Source of the DNA: Siccibacter colletis | GTDB taxonomy: Bacteria; Pseudomonadota; Gammaproteobacteria; Enterobacterales; Enterobacteriaceae | Length of the DNA stretch: 64,000 nucleotides | Reading direction: 5' to 3' | Assembly: GCF_000696575.1 (NCBI RefSeq) | Contig: NZ_JMSQ01000008.1 | Coordinates: forward strand, 1 to 64,000 | Shown: positions 53,964 through 62,122 of the stretch, piece by piece | Layout: each line of letters starts with the position of its first letter | Numbering within the stretch: the first letter of the stretch is position 1 | The notes under the pieces: generated by a model | Databases searched by the model: none | What the model was told of the DNA's origin: nothing | Seen by the model: only the letters and a program-made list of their open reading frames with translations | Made by a program: the position numbers and the translations under genes

Positions 53964-56288
53964 ATGATGAATGACTCGCTCTGCCGCATTATTGCGGGTG
54001 AACTCCAGGCACGCGCTGAACAGGTGGATGCCGCCGTACGCTTGCTGGATGAAGGGAACACCGTGCCGTTTATTGCACGTTATCGTAAGGAAGTCACCGG
54101 CGGTCTGGACGACACCCAGCTGCGCCAGCTGGAGACGCGTCTGGGCTATCTGCGCGAGCTGGAAGAACGCCGCCAGTCAATCCTCAAATCCATTTCGGAA
54201 CAGGGCAAGCTGACCGACGAGCTGGCCGGGGCCATCAACGGCACGCTGAGTAAGACCGAGCTGGAAGATCTTTACCTGCCCTACAAACCGAAACGCCGCA
54301 CCCGCGGGCAGATCGCCATTGAAGCCGGCCTCGAACCGCTCGCCGATTTGCTGTGGAATCAGCCCTCCCATACCCCTGAAGCCGAAGCGGAAAAATTCAT
54401 CGACGCCGACAAAGGCGTGGCCGATACCAAAGCCGCGCTCGACGGCGCGCGCTACATTCTGATGGAGCGCTTCGCTGAAGACGCCGCCCTGCTGGCGAAA
54501 GTGCGCGACTACCTGTGGAAGAATGCCCATCTGGTCGCCACGGTGGTAACCGGCAAAGAGGAAGCGGGTGCGAAGTTCCGCGACTATTTTGACCATCATG
54601 AACCGATCGCGACCGTGCCCTCGCACCGCGCGCTGGCGATGTTCCGCGGTCGCAACGAAGGCGTGCTGCAGCTGGCGCTCAACGCTGACCCGCAGTTTGA
54701 CGAGCCGCCGCGCGAAAGCCACTGCGAGCAGATCATCATCGACCACCTCGGCCTGCGCCTGAACAATGCCCCGGCGGACAGCTGGCGTAAAGGCGTGGTG
54801 AGCTGGACCTGGCGTATCAAGGTGCTGATGCATCTCGAAACCGAGCTGATGGGCACCGTGCGCGAGCGCGCCGAAGACGAAGCGATTAACGTCTTCGCCC
54901 GTAACCTGCACGACCTGCTGATGGCTGCCCCGGCGGGCCTGCGCGCGACGATGGGCCTCGATCCAGGCCTGCGTACCGGCGTGAAAGTGGCCGTGGTAGA
55001 CGGCACCGGCAAGCTGGTGGCGACCGATACCATCTATCCTCACACCGGCCAGGCAGCAAAAGCGGCGGTTGCCGTTGCCGCGCTGTGTGAGAAACATAAC
55101 GTAGAGCTGGTTGCCATCGGTAACGGCACCGCGTCTCGCGAAACGGAACGTTTCTTCCTCGACGTGCAAAAACAGTTCCCGCAAGTGACGGCCCAGAAGG
55201 TGATCGTCAGCGAAGCCGGAGCATCGGTTTACTCCGCCTCCGAACTGGCGGCGCAGGAGTTTCCGGATCTCGACGTCTCAATCCGCGGCGCAGTTTCCAT
55301 TGCCCGCCGCTTGCAGGATCCGCTCGCCGAGCTGGTGAAGATCGACCCGAAATCCATTGGTGTCGGCCAGTATCAGCACGATGTCAGCCAGTCGCAGCTG
55401 GCGCGCAAGCTGGATGCGGTGGTGGAAGACTGCGTGAACGCCGTCGGCGTCGATCTGAACACTGCCTCCGTGCCGCTGCTGACCCGCGTGGCGGGCCTGA
55501 CGCGCATGATGGCGCAGAACATCGTCTCCTGGCGTGATGACAACGGTCAGTTCCAGAATCGCCAGCAGCTGCTGAAAGTGAGCCGCCTCGGGCCGAAAGC
55601 CTTTGAGCAGTGCGCGGGCTTCCTGCGCATCAACCACGGCGATAACCCGCTCGATGCCTCCACGGTGCACCCGGAAGCATATCCGGTGGTGGAGCGTATT
55701 CTGGCTGCCACCCAGCAGTCGCTGCGCGATCTGATGGGCAACGGCAGCGCGCTGCGCAACCTGAAAGCCGTCGATTTTACCGACGAGCAGTTCGGGGTGC
55801 CGACCGTGAGCGACATCATTAAAGAGCTGGAAAAACCGGGCCGTGACCCGCGTCCGGAATTCAAAACCGCCACCTTCGCCGAAGGCGTGGAAACGCTCAA
55901 CGACCTGCAACCGGGCATGGTGCTGGAAGGCGCGGTCACCAACGTCACCAACTTTGGTGCGTTTGTTGATATCGGTGTGCATCAGGACGGGCTGGTACAC
56001 ATCTCCTCGCTCTCGGATAAGTTCATCGACGATCCGCATAAAGTGGTGAAAGCGGGCGATATCGTGAAGGTGAAAGTGCTGGAAGTGGATATGGCGCGCA
56101 AACGTATCGCACTGACCATGCGCCTTGATGAGCAGCCGGGCGAAACCAGTGCCCGTCGCGGCGGCGGCAAACCGGAACAGAACAAGCGTCCGGCCGCGCA
56201 GCCGAAACCGCGCGGGCGCGAGGCACAGCCTGCCGGCAATAGCGCCATGATGGACGCGCTGGCAGCAGCGATGGGCAAAAAACGCTGA
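53964..56288 (+). CDS. yhgF: YhgF, Tex-like RNA-binding protein
   Basis: The 774-residue protein is of the Tex/Spt6-like family: a helical N-terminal region, a YqgF-type RNase H-like core ([19 protein letters not shown] near residue 333), helix-hairpin-helix repeats (about 500-570) and a C-terminal S1 domain ([20 protein letters not shown] near 655). It ends in a basic, Pro-rich tail. Tex proteins bind RNA and affect transcription and translation; the exact role is not settled. Confidence 0.95.
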   Translation: MMNDSLCRIIAGELQARAEQVDAAVRLLDEGNTVPFIARYRKEVTGGLDDTQLRQLETRLGYLRELEERRQSILKSISEQGKLTDELAGAINGTLSKTELEDLYLPYKPKRRTRGQIAIEAGLEPLADLLWNQPSHTPEAEAEKFIDADKGVADTKAALDGARYILMERFAEDAALLAKVRDYLWKNAHLVATVVTGKEEAGAKFRDYFDHHEPIATVPSHRALAMFRGRNEGVLQLALNADPQFDEPPRESHCEQIIIDHLGLRLNNAPADSWRKGVVSWTWRIKVLMHLETELMGTVRERAEDEAINVFARNLHDLLMAAPAGLRATMGLDPGLRTGVKVAVVDGTGKLVATDTIYPHTGQAAKAAVAVAALCEKHNVELVAIGNGTASRETERFFLDVQKQFPQVTAQKVIVSEAGASVYSASELAAQEFPDLDVSIRGAVSIARRLQDPLAELVKIDPKSIGVGQYQHDVSQSQLARKLDAVVEDCVNAVGVDLNTASVPLLTRVAGLTRMMAQNIVSWRDDNGQFQNRQQLLKVSRLGPKAFEQCAGFLRINHGDNPLDASTVHPEAYPVVERILAATQQSLRDLMGNGSALRNLKAVDFTDEQFGVPTVSDIIKELEKPGRDPRPEFKTATFAEGVETLNDLQPGMVLEGAVTNVTNFGAFVDIGVHQDGLVHISSLSDKFIDDPHKVVKAGDIVKVKVLEVDMARKRIALTMRLDEQPGETSARRGGGKPEQNKRPAAQPKPRGREAQPAGNSAMMDALAAAMGKKR

Positions 56289-56296
56289 TCCCTGCT

Positions 56297-56317
56297 CCCC
56301 TCCGCCTTGCGGAGGGG
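56297..56317 (+). terminator. yhgF terminator
   Basis: Perfect 9-bp arms CCCCTCCGC (56297-56305) and GCGGAGGGG (56309-56317) with a 3-base loop, followed by ATTTCT. It starts 8 bases after the yhgF stop. Confidence 0.75.
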
Positions 56318-56470
56318 ATTTCTCGCCATAGAAAATACACCTGGCGGTTATATTATTTCGCAGTAATAAAATCACTGTTATGCATTGCCGTTAATAACAA
56401 CTGGCACAACATAATTACCAGACATCGCAGTTATTAATATTTAAATAACAATTAACACAGCAAATAAATA

Positions 56471-56484
56471 TTGATGTGGATTAA
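56471..56484 (+). promoter_or_regulatory. FNR-like box upstream of feoA
   Basis: TTGAT-GTGG-ATTAA matches the FNR consensus in nine of ten bases. Its distance from feoA (about 200 bases) is long but comparable to long-leader promoters. FNR activation of feo is known in E. coli. Confidence 0.6.
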
Positions 56485-56589
56485 ATTTCATTTCCCGGTT
56501 ACAAACGGTGAAATTGCGCCATATCAATTACCAGAGCAACAATTGTGAAAACTATATTTGCTCACATTTCCTGCGTTGCAGATAAAAAG

Positions 56590-56608
56590 CGTTCTCATTA
56601 TCATTGCA
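56590..56608 (+). promoter_or_regulatory. Candidate Fur box upstream of feoA
   Basis: The complement strand contains AATGATAAT in a 19-base window that matches the Fur consensus in 11 positions. It is 74-92 bases before the feoA ATG. Fur repression of feo is known in E. coli, which supports this moderate match. Confidence 0.55.
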
Positions 56609-56681
56609 TCCAGTTCTTTTCTCTCTCCGTCAGCAGGCGTGATGCGCCCCGGCACGCGCCAGAACAGATAAAGCAGGCACT

Positions 56682-56906
56682 ATGTCATACACACCAGGCA
56701 GCTCATGGAAAATAACGGGCTTTTCCTCCGCTATTAGCCCGGCGTATCGTCAGAAGCTATTATCGCTCGGCATGTTGCCCGGCGCGTTATTTAATGTCGT
56801 GCGCGTCGCCCCCTTTGGCGATCCGATTCATATCGAGACGCGACGCGTTAATCTGGTATTACGCAAAAAAGACCTCGCATTATTAAACGTGGAAGCCAGC
56901 GGCTAA
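56682..56906 (+). CDS. feoA: Ferrous iron transport protein FeoA
   Basis: FeoA is a small SH3-fold protein that acts with FeoB in Fe2+ uptake. The 74-residue product has [23 protein letters not shown], the typical FeoA core. It is the first gene of feoABC and is 25 bases before feoB. Confidence 0.97.
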   Translation: MSYTPGSSWKITGFSSAISPAYRQKLLSLGMLPGALFNVVRVAPFGDPIHIETRRVNLVLRKKDLALLNVEASG

Positions 56907-56931
56907 ATTCGGCTTTTCAGAGTGCACCATC

Positions 56932-59229
56932 ATGAAAAATATTACTATCGGCCTTATCGGTAATCCTAACGCCGGGAAAACGACGCTGTTTAATCAGCTC
57001 ACCGGCGCGCGCCAACGCGTGGGCAACTGGGCTGGCGTCACCGTCGAGCGCAAAGAGGGCAACTTCACGACTACCGATTGCGCGGTGCGGCTGGTGGATT
57101 TACCCGGCACCTACTCCCTGACCACCATCTCGTCCCAGACCTCACTCGATGAGCAGATTGCCTGCCACTACATCCTGAGCGGTGAGGCAGACATGCTGAT
57201 TAACGTGGTGGACGCCGCCAACCTTGAGCGCAACCTTTACCTGACGCTGCAGCTGCTGGAGCTGGGCATTCCCTGCGTGGTGGCGCTCAACATGCTGGAT
57301 ATCGCCGAAAAGCAGGGCATTCGCATCGATACGGAGGCGCTCTCCGCACGGCTGGGCTGTCCGGTAGTGCCGCTGGTGTCAACGCGCGGTCGGGGTATTC
57401 AGGCGCTGAAGCTGGCGATTGACCGTCATACCGGAAACACCCCGACCGAACGCGTGCACTATGCCGCGCCACTTCTGCGCGAAGCCGCGCAGCTGGCGGC
57501 AGCGATGCCTGCCACATTGAGCGAGGAACAGCGGCGCTGGCTGGCGATTCAGATGCTGGAAGGCGATATCTACAGCCATGCCCGATCAGGCGACACTACA
57601 GATGCGCTGGCTGCCGCCCGGAACCGGCTGGAACATGAGATGGACGATCCGGCGCTGCACATTGCCGACGCGCGATACCAGAGCATCGCCACTATCTGCG
57701 AGGCGGTTAGCAACAGCCTTACCGCCGAACCGCACCGCCTGACGGCCGCGCTCGACCGCGTGATCCTCAACCGCGTGCTCGGCCTGCCGATCTTCCTGTT
57801 GGTGATGTACCTGATGTTCCTGCTGGCCATCAATATTGGCGGCGCGCTGCAACCGCTGTTTGATGGCGGCTCGGTGGCACTGTTTATTCATGGTCTGCAG
57901 TGGCTGGGCGCCACGCTGCACTTCCCCGCCTGGCTGACGATTTTCCTCGCTCAGGGGATTGGCGGCGGCATCAACACCGTGCTGCCACTGGTGCCGCAGA
58001 TAGGGATGATGTACCTGTTTCTGTCGTTTCTTGAAGACTCCGGCTACATGGCGCGCGCCGCGTTTGTGATGGACCGTCTGATGCAGTCTCTCGGCCTGCC
58101 GGGGAAATCCTTCGTGCCGCTGATTGTGGGCTTCGGCTGCAACGTGCCGTCGGTGATGGGCGCGCGTACTCTGGATGCACCGCGCGAGCGGCTGATGACC
58201 ATTATGATGGCACCGTTTATGTCCTGCGGCGCGCGGCTGGCGATTTTCGCCGTCTTCGCCTCGGCCTTTTTCGGACAGCGCGGCGCGCTGGCGGTGTTCT
58301 CGCTCTATCTGCTGGGCATCGTGATGGCAATCCTCACCGGCCTGATGCTTAAATTCACGCTGATGCGCGGAGACGCGACGCCGTTCGTGATGGAGCTGCC
58401 GGTGTACCACGTGCCGCATCTTAAAAGCCTGCTGCTGCAAACCTGGCAGCGTCTGAAAGGCTTCGTGCTGCGCGCCGGGAAAGTCATCGTGGTGGTGAGC
58501 GTGTTTATCGGTGCGCTGAACAGTTTTTCGTTTAGCGGCCAGCCGGTGAACAGCATCAACGACTCGGCGCTGGCATCGGTCAGTAAAGTGCTGACGCCGC
58601 TGCTCAACCCGATCGGTGTGTCGCAGGATAACTGGCAGGCCACGGTGGGCCTGTTTACCGGTGCGATGGCGAAAGAAGTGGTGGTCGGCACGCTCAATAC
58701 GCTCTACACCGCCGAGGACATTCACGACGCCGAATTCGACGTTAACCAGTTCAGCCTGCTGGATGAGCTGTCCGGCGCGGTCAACGATACCTGGGAGAGC
58801 CTGAAAGCCACCGCCAGCCTGAGCGTGCTGGCAAATCCGATTGAAGCCAGTAAAGGCGATGGCGAGATGGCAACCGGTGCGATGGGCATTATGAGCAGCA
58901 AGTTCGGCAGTCAGGCGGCGGCGTACAGCTATCTGATCTTCGTGCTGCTCTATATTCCCTGTATTTCGGTGATGGGCGCGATCGCCCGCGAGTCGAGCCG
59001 CGGCTGGATGACGTTCTCCATCTTCTGGGGGCTGACTATCGCGTACAGCCTGGCGACCGTGTTTTATCAGGCGGCGACCTTCCGCGAGCATCCCCACACC
59101 AGTGTGGTGGCGATGCTGTGCGTGGTGACGTTTAACCTGGTGCTGATCACCGCCCTGCGCCGGGCGCGTAGCCGGGTGAACGTCTCGCTGTTCACGGCGG
59201 ATAACTCGCCGCAGCGGCAGTGCCACTGA
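56932..59229 (+). CDS. feoB: Ferrous iron transporter FeoB
   Basis: FeoB is the inner-membrane Fe2+ transporter with a cytosolic G-protein domain. The 765-residue product has G1 GNPNAGKTTLFNQLTG (near residue 10), G3 DLPGTYS (near 54) and G4 NMLD (near 120), then a GDI helical region and the membrane part with two Gate motifs, including VGFGCNVPSVMGAR and FMSCGARL. The C-terminus ends FTADNSPQRQCH, shorter and poorer in Cys than the E. coli tail. Confidence 0.98.
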   Translation: MKNITIGLIGNPNAGKTTLFNQLTGARQRVGNWAGVTVERKEGNFTTTDCAVRLVDLPGTYSLTTISSQTSLDEQIACHYILSGEADMLINVVDAANLERNLYLTLQLLELGIPCVVALNMLDIAEKQGIRIDTEALSARLGCPVVPLVSTRGRGIQALKLAIDRHTGNTPTERVHYAAPLLREAAQLAAAMPATLSEEQRRWLAIQMLEGDIYSHARSGDTTDALAAARNRLEHEMDDPALHIADARYQSIATICEAVSNSLTAEPHRLTAALDRVILNRVLGLPIFLLVMYLMFLLAINIGGALQPLFDGGSVALFIHGLQWLGATLHFPAWLTIFLAQGIGGGINTVLPLVPQIGMMYLFLSFLEDSGYMARAAFVMDRLMQSLGLPGKSFVPLIVGFGCNVPSVMGARTLDAPRERLMTIMMAPFMSCGARLAIFAVFASAFFGQRGALAVFSLYLLGIVMAILTGLMLKFTLMRGDATPFVMELPVYHVPHLKSLLLQTWQRLKGFVLRAGKVIVVVSVFIGALNSFSFSGQPVNSINDSALASVSKVLTPLLNPIGVSQDNWQATVGLFTGAMAKEVVVGTLNTLYTAEDIHDAEFDVNQFSLLDELSGAVNDTWESLKATASLSVLANPIEASKGDGEMATGAMGIMSSKFGSQAAAYSYLIFVLLYIPCISVMGAIARESSRGWMTFSIFWGLTIAYSLATVFYQAATFREHPHTSVVAMLCVVTFNLVLITALRRARSRVNVSLFTADNSPQRQCH

Positions 59230-59239
59230 GGAAGATGTC

Positions 59240-59479
59240 ATGACAAGTCTGATGGCGATACGCGACATGTTAGCGCTGGAAGGGCGGCTACAGGCGGCGC
59301 AGATCAGTCAGCGCACCGCAACGCCGCTGCCGCTGGTGGAAGCGATGCTGATGCGTCTGGAGGCGATGGGCCGGGCGACATGTGTTGCCGTTGAGGTAGA
59401 TGGCTGTTTTAGCGGGCAGTGTCGGACATGCCCAGAGGGGAAAGCCTGCCAGCCGCGCTGGTGGATGCTGCGCCAGTAA
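59240..59479 (+). CDS. feoC: FeoC, Fe-S cluster-containing regulator/stabiliser of FeoB
   Basis: FeoC is a small winged-helix protein; in some enterobacteria it binds an oxygen-sensitive [4Fe-4S] cluster and protects FeoB from proteolysis. The 79-residue product keeps the four clustered Cys in GCFSGQCRTCPEGKAC. It is the last gene of feoABC and ends at a bidirectional terminator. Confidence 0.95.
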   Translation: MTSLMAIRDMLALEGRLQAAQISQRTATPLPLVEAMLMRLEAMGRATCVAVEVDGCFSGQCRTCPEGKACQPRWWMLRQ

Positions 59480-59481
59480 AT

Positions 59482-59501
59482 AAGGCGGGAACTCCCGCCT
59501 T
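59482..59501. terminator. Bidirectional terminator between feoC and the DUF1471 gene
   Basis: Perfect 8-bp arms AAGGCGGG (59482-59489) and CCCGCCTT (59494-59501) with loop AACT, between convergent genes. Confidence 0.85.
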
Positions 59502-59511
59502 TGTACCGTTC

Positions 59512-59787
59512 TTACTTATACACTTCGGCGGTGGCGTGGATGTCTTTGCCGTGTTTCTGGCCGCTGGTGATGACGTAATATTTTCCGCCCAGCTCATCCG
59601 CTTTTTTGGACAGCTCTTCTTTGGCGTCCATCGGCGCTGAACCTTCCGCGATAGAGATATCCCCGACCTTGGTCAGATTCATCTCTTTAACTTTATCCTT
59701 CTGCAGCTCTTCTGCGGCATACGCGCCGGCAGACAGTGAGCCGATGAGCAGTGCTGCGACAATACCTGTTACACGTTTCATAGCCAT
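59512..59787 (-). CDS. DUF1471 (YhcN/BhsA-like) small periplasmic protein
   Basis: The 91-residue product has a signal peptide (MKRVTGIVAALLIGSLSAGAYA) and a DUF1471-like domain with ELQKDKVKEMNLTKVGDISI and GGKYYVITSGQKHGKDIHAT. This family includes BhsA, YhcN and McbA, which are linked to stress response and biofilm. The start may be the ATG at 59787 or the second ATG two codons in (59781); AAGGAG lies just upstream and fits the second slightly better. In E. coli K-12 this slot holds yhgA. No specific role is known for this copy. Confidence 0.88.
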   Translation of the reverse strand: MAMKRVTGIVAALLIGSLSAGAYAAEELQKDKVKEMNLTKVGDISIAEGSAPMDAKEELSKKADELGGKYYVITSGQKHGKDIHATAEVYK

Positions 59788-59874
59788 GACTCTCCTTGAA
59801 ATGGGTAATTGCGATGGGGCACCCTTGCCCTTCGTACCTGCTACGCAGGCAGAACGGCAGGCGATGCTCTTTTG

Positions 59875-59903
59875 AGTATTGTTTCACCAGGCGATATTTG
59901 CAA
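59875..59903 (-). promoter_or_regulatory. Candidate promoter of the DUF1471 gene
   Basis: On the minus strand TTGCAA (59898-59903) is followed after exactly 17 bases by AATACT (59875-59880), four of six matches in each box. It gives a leader of about 80 bases, downstream of the bioH stop. Confidence 0.45.
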
Positions 59904-59916
59904 CGCGGACGCTTTC

Positions 59917-60693
59917 TTAATTGCCGATGCGGCTTTTCAGCGCGGTCAGCGCCTCGCAGAACAGTTCAGGGTGCGAAATAAACGGCGCGTGCGCGGCTTT
60001 AGGGAAAATATGCGAGCTGCTGTGCGGCAGGCGCTCGTCCAGCAGCGGGGAGATAGCGCGCGGGACCAGCCCGTCCAGCCGTCCATAGAGCCGTAAAAAT
60101 GGCAGCGTCAGGTTTTCCAGCGGCGCGCGCAGATCGGCGGTTTTCAGGATCTCCAGCCCGGCATTCAACACTGCCAGCGACGGAGCAGGCTGCGCCAGCA
60201 CCACGTTTTTCAGCGCTCGCGCATCCTGACGCGCCGTTTCCGTACCAAGTGTTTGCAGCGCCAGGAAACGCTCCACCGTGCGCTGGAAATCCTCACTCAG
60301 CTGCTGCTGGAAGTTAGCCAGCACCTCTGGCTTGATGCCCGGCCAGTCGTCGCGGGCGCTAAAGCAGGGGGACGAGGCTACAGTTACCAGCGCCTGTACG
60401 CGCCCGGGATAGCGCAGCGCCACGCTGCTCGCCACCAGCCCGCCGAGGCTCCAGCCCAGCCAGATTGCCTGTTCCGGGGCGTGTTTCACCACGCAATCCG
60501 CCATCTCATCAAGCGACAGCGCACCGAATCCCTGACTGCGGCCATAGCCGGGCAGATCGACCAGATGCAGCGTGAAATGCGAGGCGAGTTCCTCAGTAAT
60601 GCAATGCCATACCTCGGCATTCAGCCCCCATCCGTGCAGCAGCACAAGATGACATTTTCCCTCTCCTTTGGTCTGCCACCAGATGTCGTTCAT
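59917..60693 (-). CDS. bioH: Pimeloyl-[acyl-carrier protein] methyl ester esterase BioH
   Basis: BioH removes the methyl group from pimeloyl-ACP methyl ester, closing the pimelate stage of biotin synthesis. The 258-residue alpha/beta hydrolase has the nucleophile Ser82 in GWSLGG, an Asp in YGRLDGLVP (near 207) and the His in [12 protein letters not shown] (near 235). It is divergent from gntX, with 39 bases between. Confidence 0.97.
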   Translation of the reverse strand: MNDIWWQTKGEGKCHLVLLHGWGLNAEVWHCITEELASHFTLHLVDLPGYGRSQGFGALSLDEMADCVVKHAPEQAIWLGWSLGGLVASSVALRYPGRVQALVTVASSPCFSARDDWPGIKPEVLANFQQQLSEDFQRTVERFLALQTLGTETARQDARALKNVVLAQPAPSLAVLNAGLEILKTADLRAPLENLTLPFLRLYGRLDGLVPRAISPLLDERLPHSSSHIFPKAAHAPFISHPELFCEALTALKSRIGN

Positions 60694-60732
60694 CAGTTAC
60701 TGTTCTCATTATTTCAAGCAAGGAAGCGCGTC

Positions 60733-61416
60733 ATGCTATCAGTACCGGGGCTGTGCTGGCTATGCCATCTGCCGCTGCGGCTGGCGCAGTGGGGGATCTG
60801 CTCGTGCTGTGCCGCCGCGCTGCGTGCCCTCCCGTGCCTCTGCCCGCGCTGCGGACTGCCCTCGGCACATGCCAGGCACGCGTGCGGACGCTGTCTGCAA
60901 ACGCCGCCACCGTGGGAGCGTCTGGTGTGCGTGAGCGATTACGCTGCGCCGCTCAGCGGGCTGGTGCAGCACTTTAAGTTCCACAATACGCCGGCGCTGG
61001 CCCCTGCCCTCGCCCGGCTGCTGGCCCTGCGGGTACTGGCGGCGCGGCGTGAATCCGGGCTGGGGCAGCCCGATATGATGGTGTGCGTCCCGCTGCATCG
61101 TCGGCGCGGCTGGTCACGCGGTTATAACCAGAGCCATCTGCTCGCGGCGTGGCTCAGTGCGCGGCTGTGCTGTGATTACGCGCCCGACGCGCTGACGCGC
61201 GTTCGCCCGGCAGCGGTCCAGCATCAGCTCAGCGCCAGGCTCAGGAAAAACAACCTGAAAAACGCCTTCCGCCTTGAATTGCCGGTAGCGGGTCGCCATA
61301 TGGTTATCGTGGATGATGTCGTAACCACCGGCAGCACCGTCGCGGAAATCACGCGCCTGCTTAAGCGCAACGGCGCGGCGACGGTCCAGGTGTGGTGCCT
61401 GTGTCGAACCTTGTAG
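60733..61416 (+). CDS. gntX: GntX/ComF family phosphoribosyltransferase-like protein
   Basis: The 227-residue product has an N-terminal zinc-finger-like part with CxxC pairs (CWLC, CSCC, CPRC, CGRC, residues about 8-55) and a C-terminal PRTase motif VIVDDVVTTGST (near 192). It is related to ComF of competence systems; in E. coli it is named for gluconate use and is also linked to growth on DNA. I start at 60733 (MLSVPGLCWLC); longer upstream readings were rejected because they run through bioH in antisense. Confidence 0.95.
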   Translation: MLSVPGLCWLCHLPLRLAQWGICSCCAAALRALPCLCPRCGLPSAHARHACGRCLQTPPPWERLVCVSDYAAPLSGLVQHFKFHNTPALAPALARLLALRVLAARRESGLGQPDMMVCVPLHRRRGWSRGYNQSHLLAAWLSARLCCDYAPDALTRVRPAAVQHQLSARLRKNNLKNAFRLELPVAGRHMVIVDDVVTTGSTVAEITRLLKRNGAATVQVWCLCRTL

Positions 61417-61439
61417 ACCCTCGATGATGGGCGTATTAT
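61411..61439 (+). promoter_or_regulatory. nfuA promoter
   Basis: TTGTAG (61411-61416) is followed after 17 bases by TATTAT (61434-61439). The -35 box overlaps the gntX stop codon. The start would be near 61446. Confidence 0.72.
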
Positions 61440-61462
61440 AACCAACTAAAATAGTCAACTAT
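61438..61462 (+). promoter_or_regulatory. IscR type 1 site over the nfuA promoter
   Basis: The 25 bases from 61438 to 61462 match the IscR type 1 consensus (ATASYYGACTRWWWYAGTCR... form) at 23 of 25 positions, including the core AACTAAAATAGTCAACTAT. It overlaps the -10 box and the transcript start, so IscR would repress. Confidence 0.85.
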
Positions 61463-61474
61463 TAGGCCATTGCT

Positions 61475-62050
61475 ATGATTCGTATTTCCGATGCAGCCCA
61501 GGCTCACTTCGTAAAACTCCTGGCAAACCAGGAAGAAGGAACGCAGATCCGCGTTTTCGTGATTAACCCGGGTACCCCTAATGCCGAATGCGGCGTCTCT
61601 TACTGCCCGCCGGACGCGGTTGAAGCCAGCGATACCGAGCTGAAATTCGAGCAGATCACCGCCTACGTGGATGAGCTGAGTGCCCCGTACCTTGAAGACG
61701 CCGAGATTGATTTCGTCACCGACCAGCTGGGTTCTCAGCTGACGCTGAAAGCTCCGAACGCCAAAATGCGCAAGGTGGCTGATGATGCACCGCTGATGGA
61801 GCGCGTGGAGTATCTGCTGCAGTCGCAGATCAACCCGCAGCTGGCAGGCCACGGCGGTCGCGTAACGCTGATGGAGATCACCGATGAAGGCTACGCCATC
61901 CTGCAGTTCGGCGGCGGCTGTAACGGTTGTTCGATGGTGGATGTGACGCTGAAAGAAGGGATCGAAAAGCAGCTGCTGAACGAGTTCCCGGAGCTGAAAG
62001 GCGTGCGCGATCTCACCGAGCACCAGCGCGGCGAGCACTCTTACTACTGA
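61475..62050 (+). CDS. nfuA: Fe-S biogenesis/repair protein NfuA
   Basis: NfuA carries [4Fe-4S] clusters to client enzymes, mainly in iron or oxidative stress, and repairs LipA. The 191-residue product has a degenerate A-type domain at the N-terminus and a C-terminal Nfu domain with the cluster CxxC in [11 protein letters not shown] (near residues 149-152). It lies behind an IscR-type operator. Confidence 0.98.
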   Translation: MIRISDAAQAHFVKLLANQEEGTQIRVFVINPGTPNAECGVSYCPPDAVEASDTELKFEQITAYVDELSAPYLEDAEIDFVTDQLGSQLTLKAPNAKMRKVADDAPLMERVEYLLQSQINPQLAGHGGRVTLMEITDEGYAILQFGGGCNGCSMVDVTLKEGIEKQLLNEFPELKGVRDLTEHQRGEHSYY

Positions 62051-62073
62051 GTTATCGCCCGCCCGGCAGACAA

Positions 62074-62095
62074 AACGCCCGCTTATGCGGGCGTT
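62074..62095. terminator. Bidirectional terminator between nfuA and malQ
   Basis: Perfect 9-bp arms AACGCCCGC (62074-62082) and GCGGGCGTT (62087-62095) with loop TTAT, between convergent genes. Confidence 0.88.
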
Positions 62096-62122
62096 GTTAT
62101 TTCTGAAGCCTGACCGGCTGGC

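Larger units (their letters stand above)
56289..56681 (+). promoter_or_regulatory. yhgF-feoA intergenic region, feo promoter area
   Basis: A 393-base gap, strongly AT-rich from about 56340 to 56560. It holds the yhgF terminator, an FNR-like box (56471-56484), a weaker FNR-like half (ATCAA at 56523-56527) and a Fur-like box (56590-56608). No gene of convincing length is seen. Confidence 0.6.

Noticed and set aside
56475-56549. 24-codon ORF before feoA
   Set aside because: Starts inside the FNR-like box, has no ribosome binding site and no visible pattern.
57586-59268. 560-codon minus-strand ORF over feoB
   Set aside because: His/Arg/Gln-rich antisense shadow of feoB, typical of GC-rich coding DNA.
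60253-60732. Upstream extension of gntX
   Set aside because: It would read through bioH in antisense; the family start MLSVPGLCWLC is at 60733.
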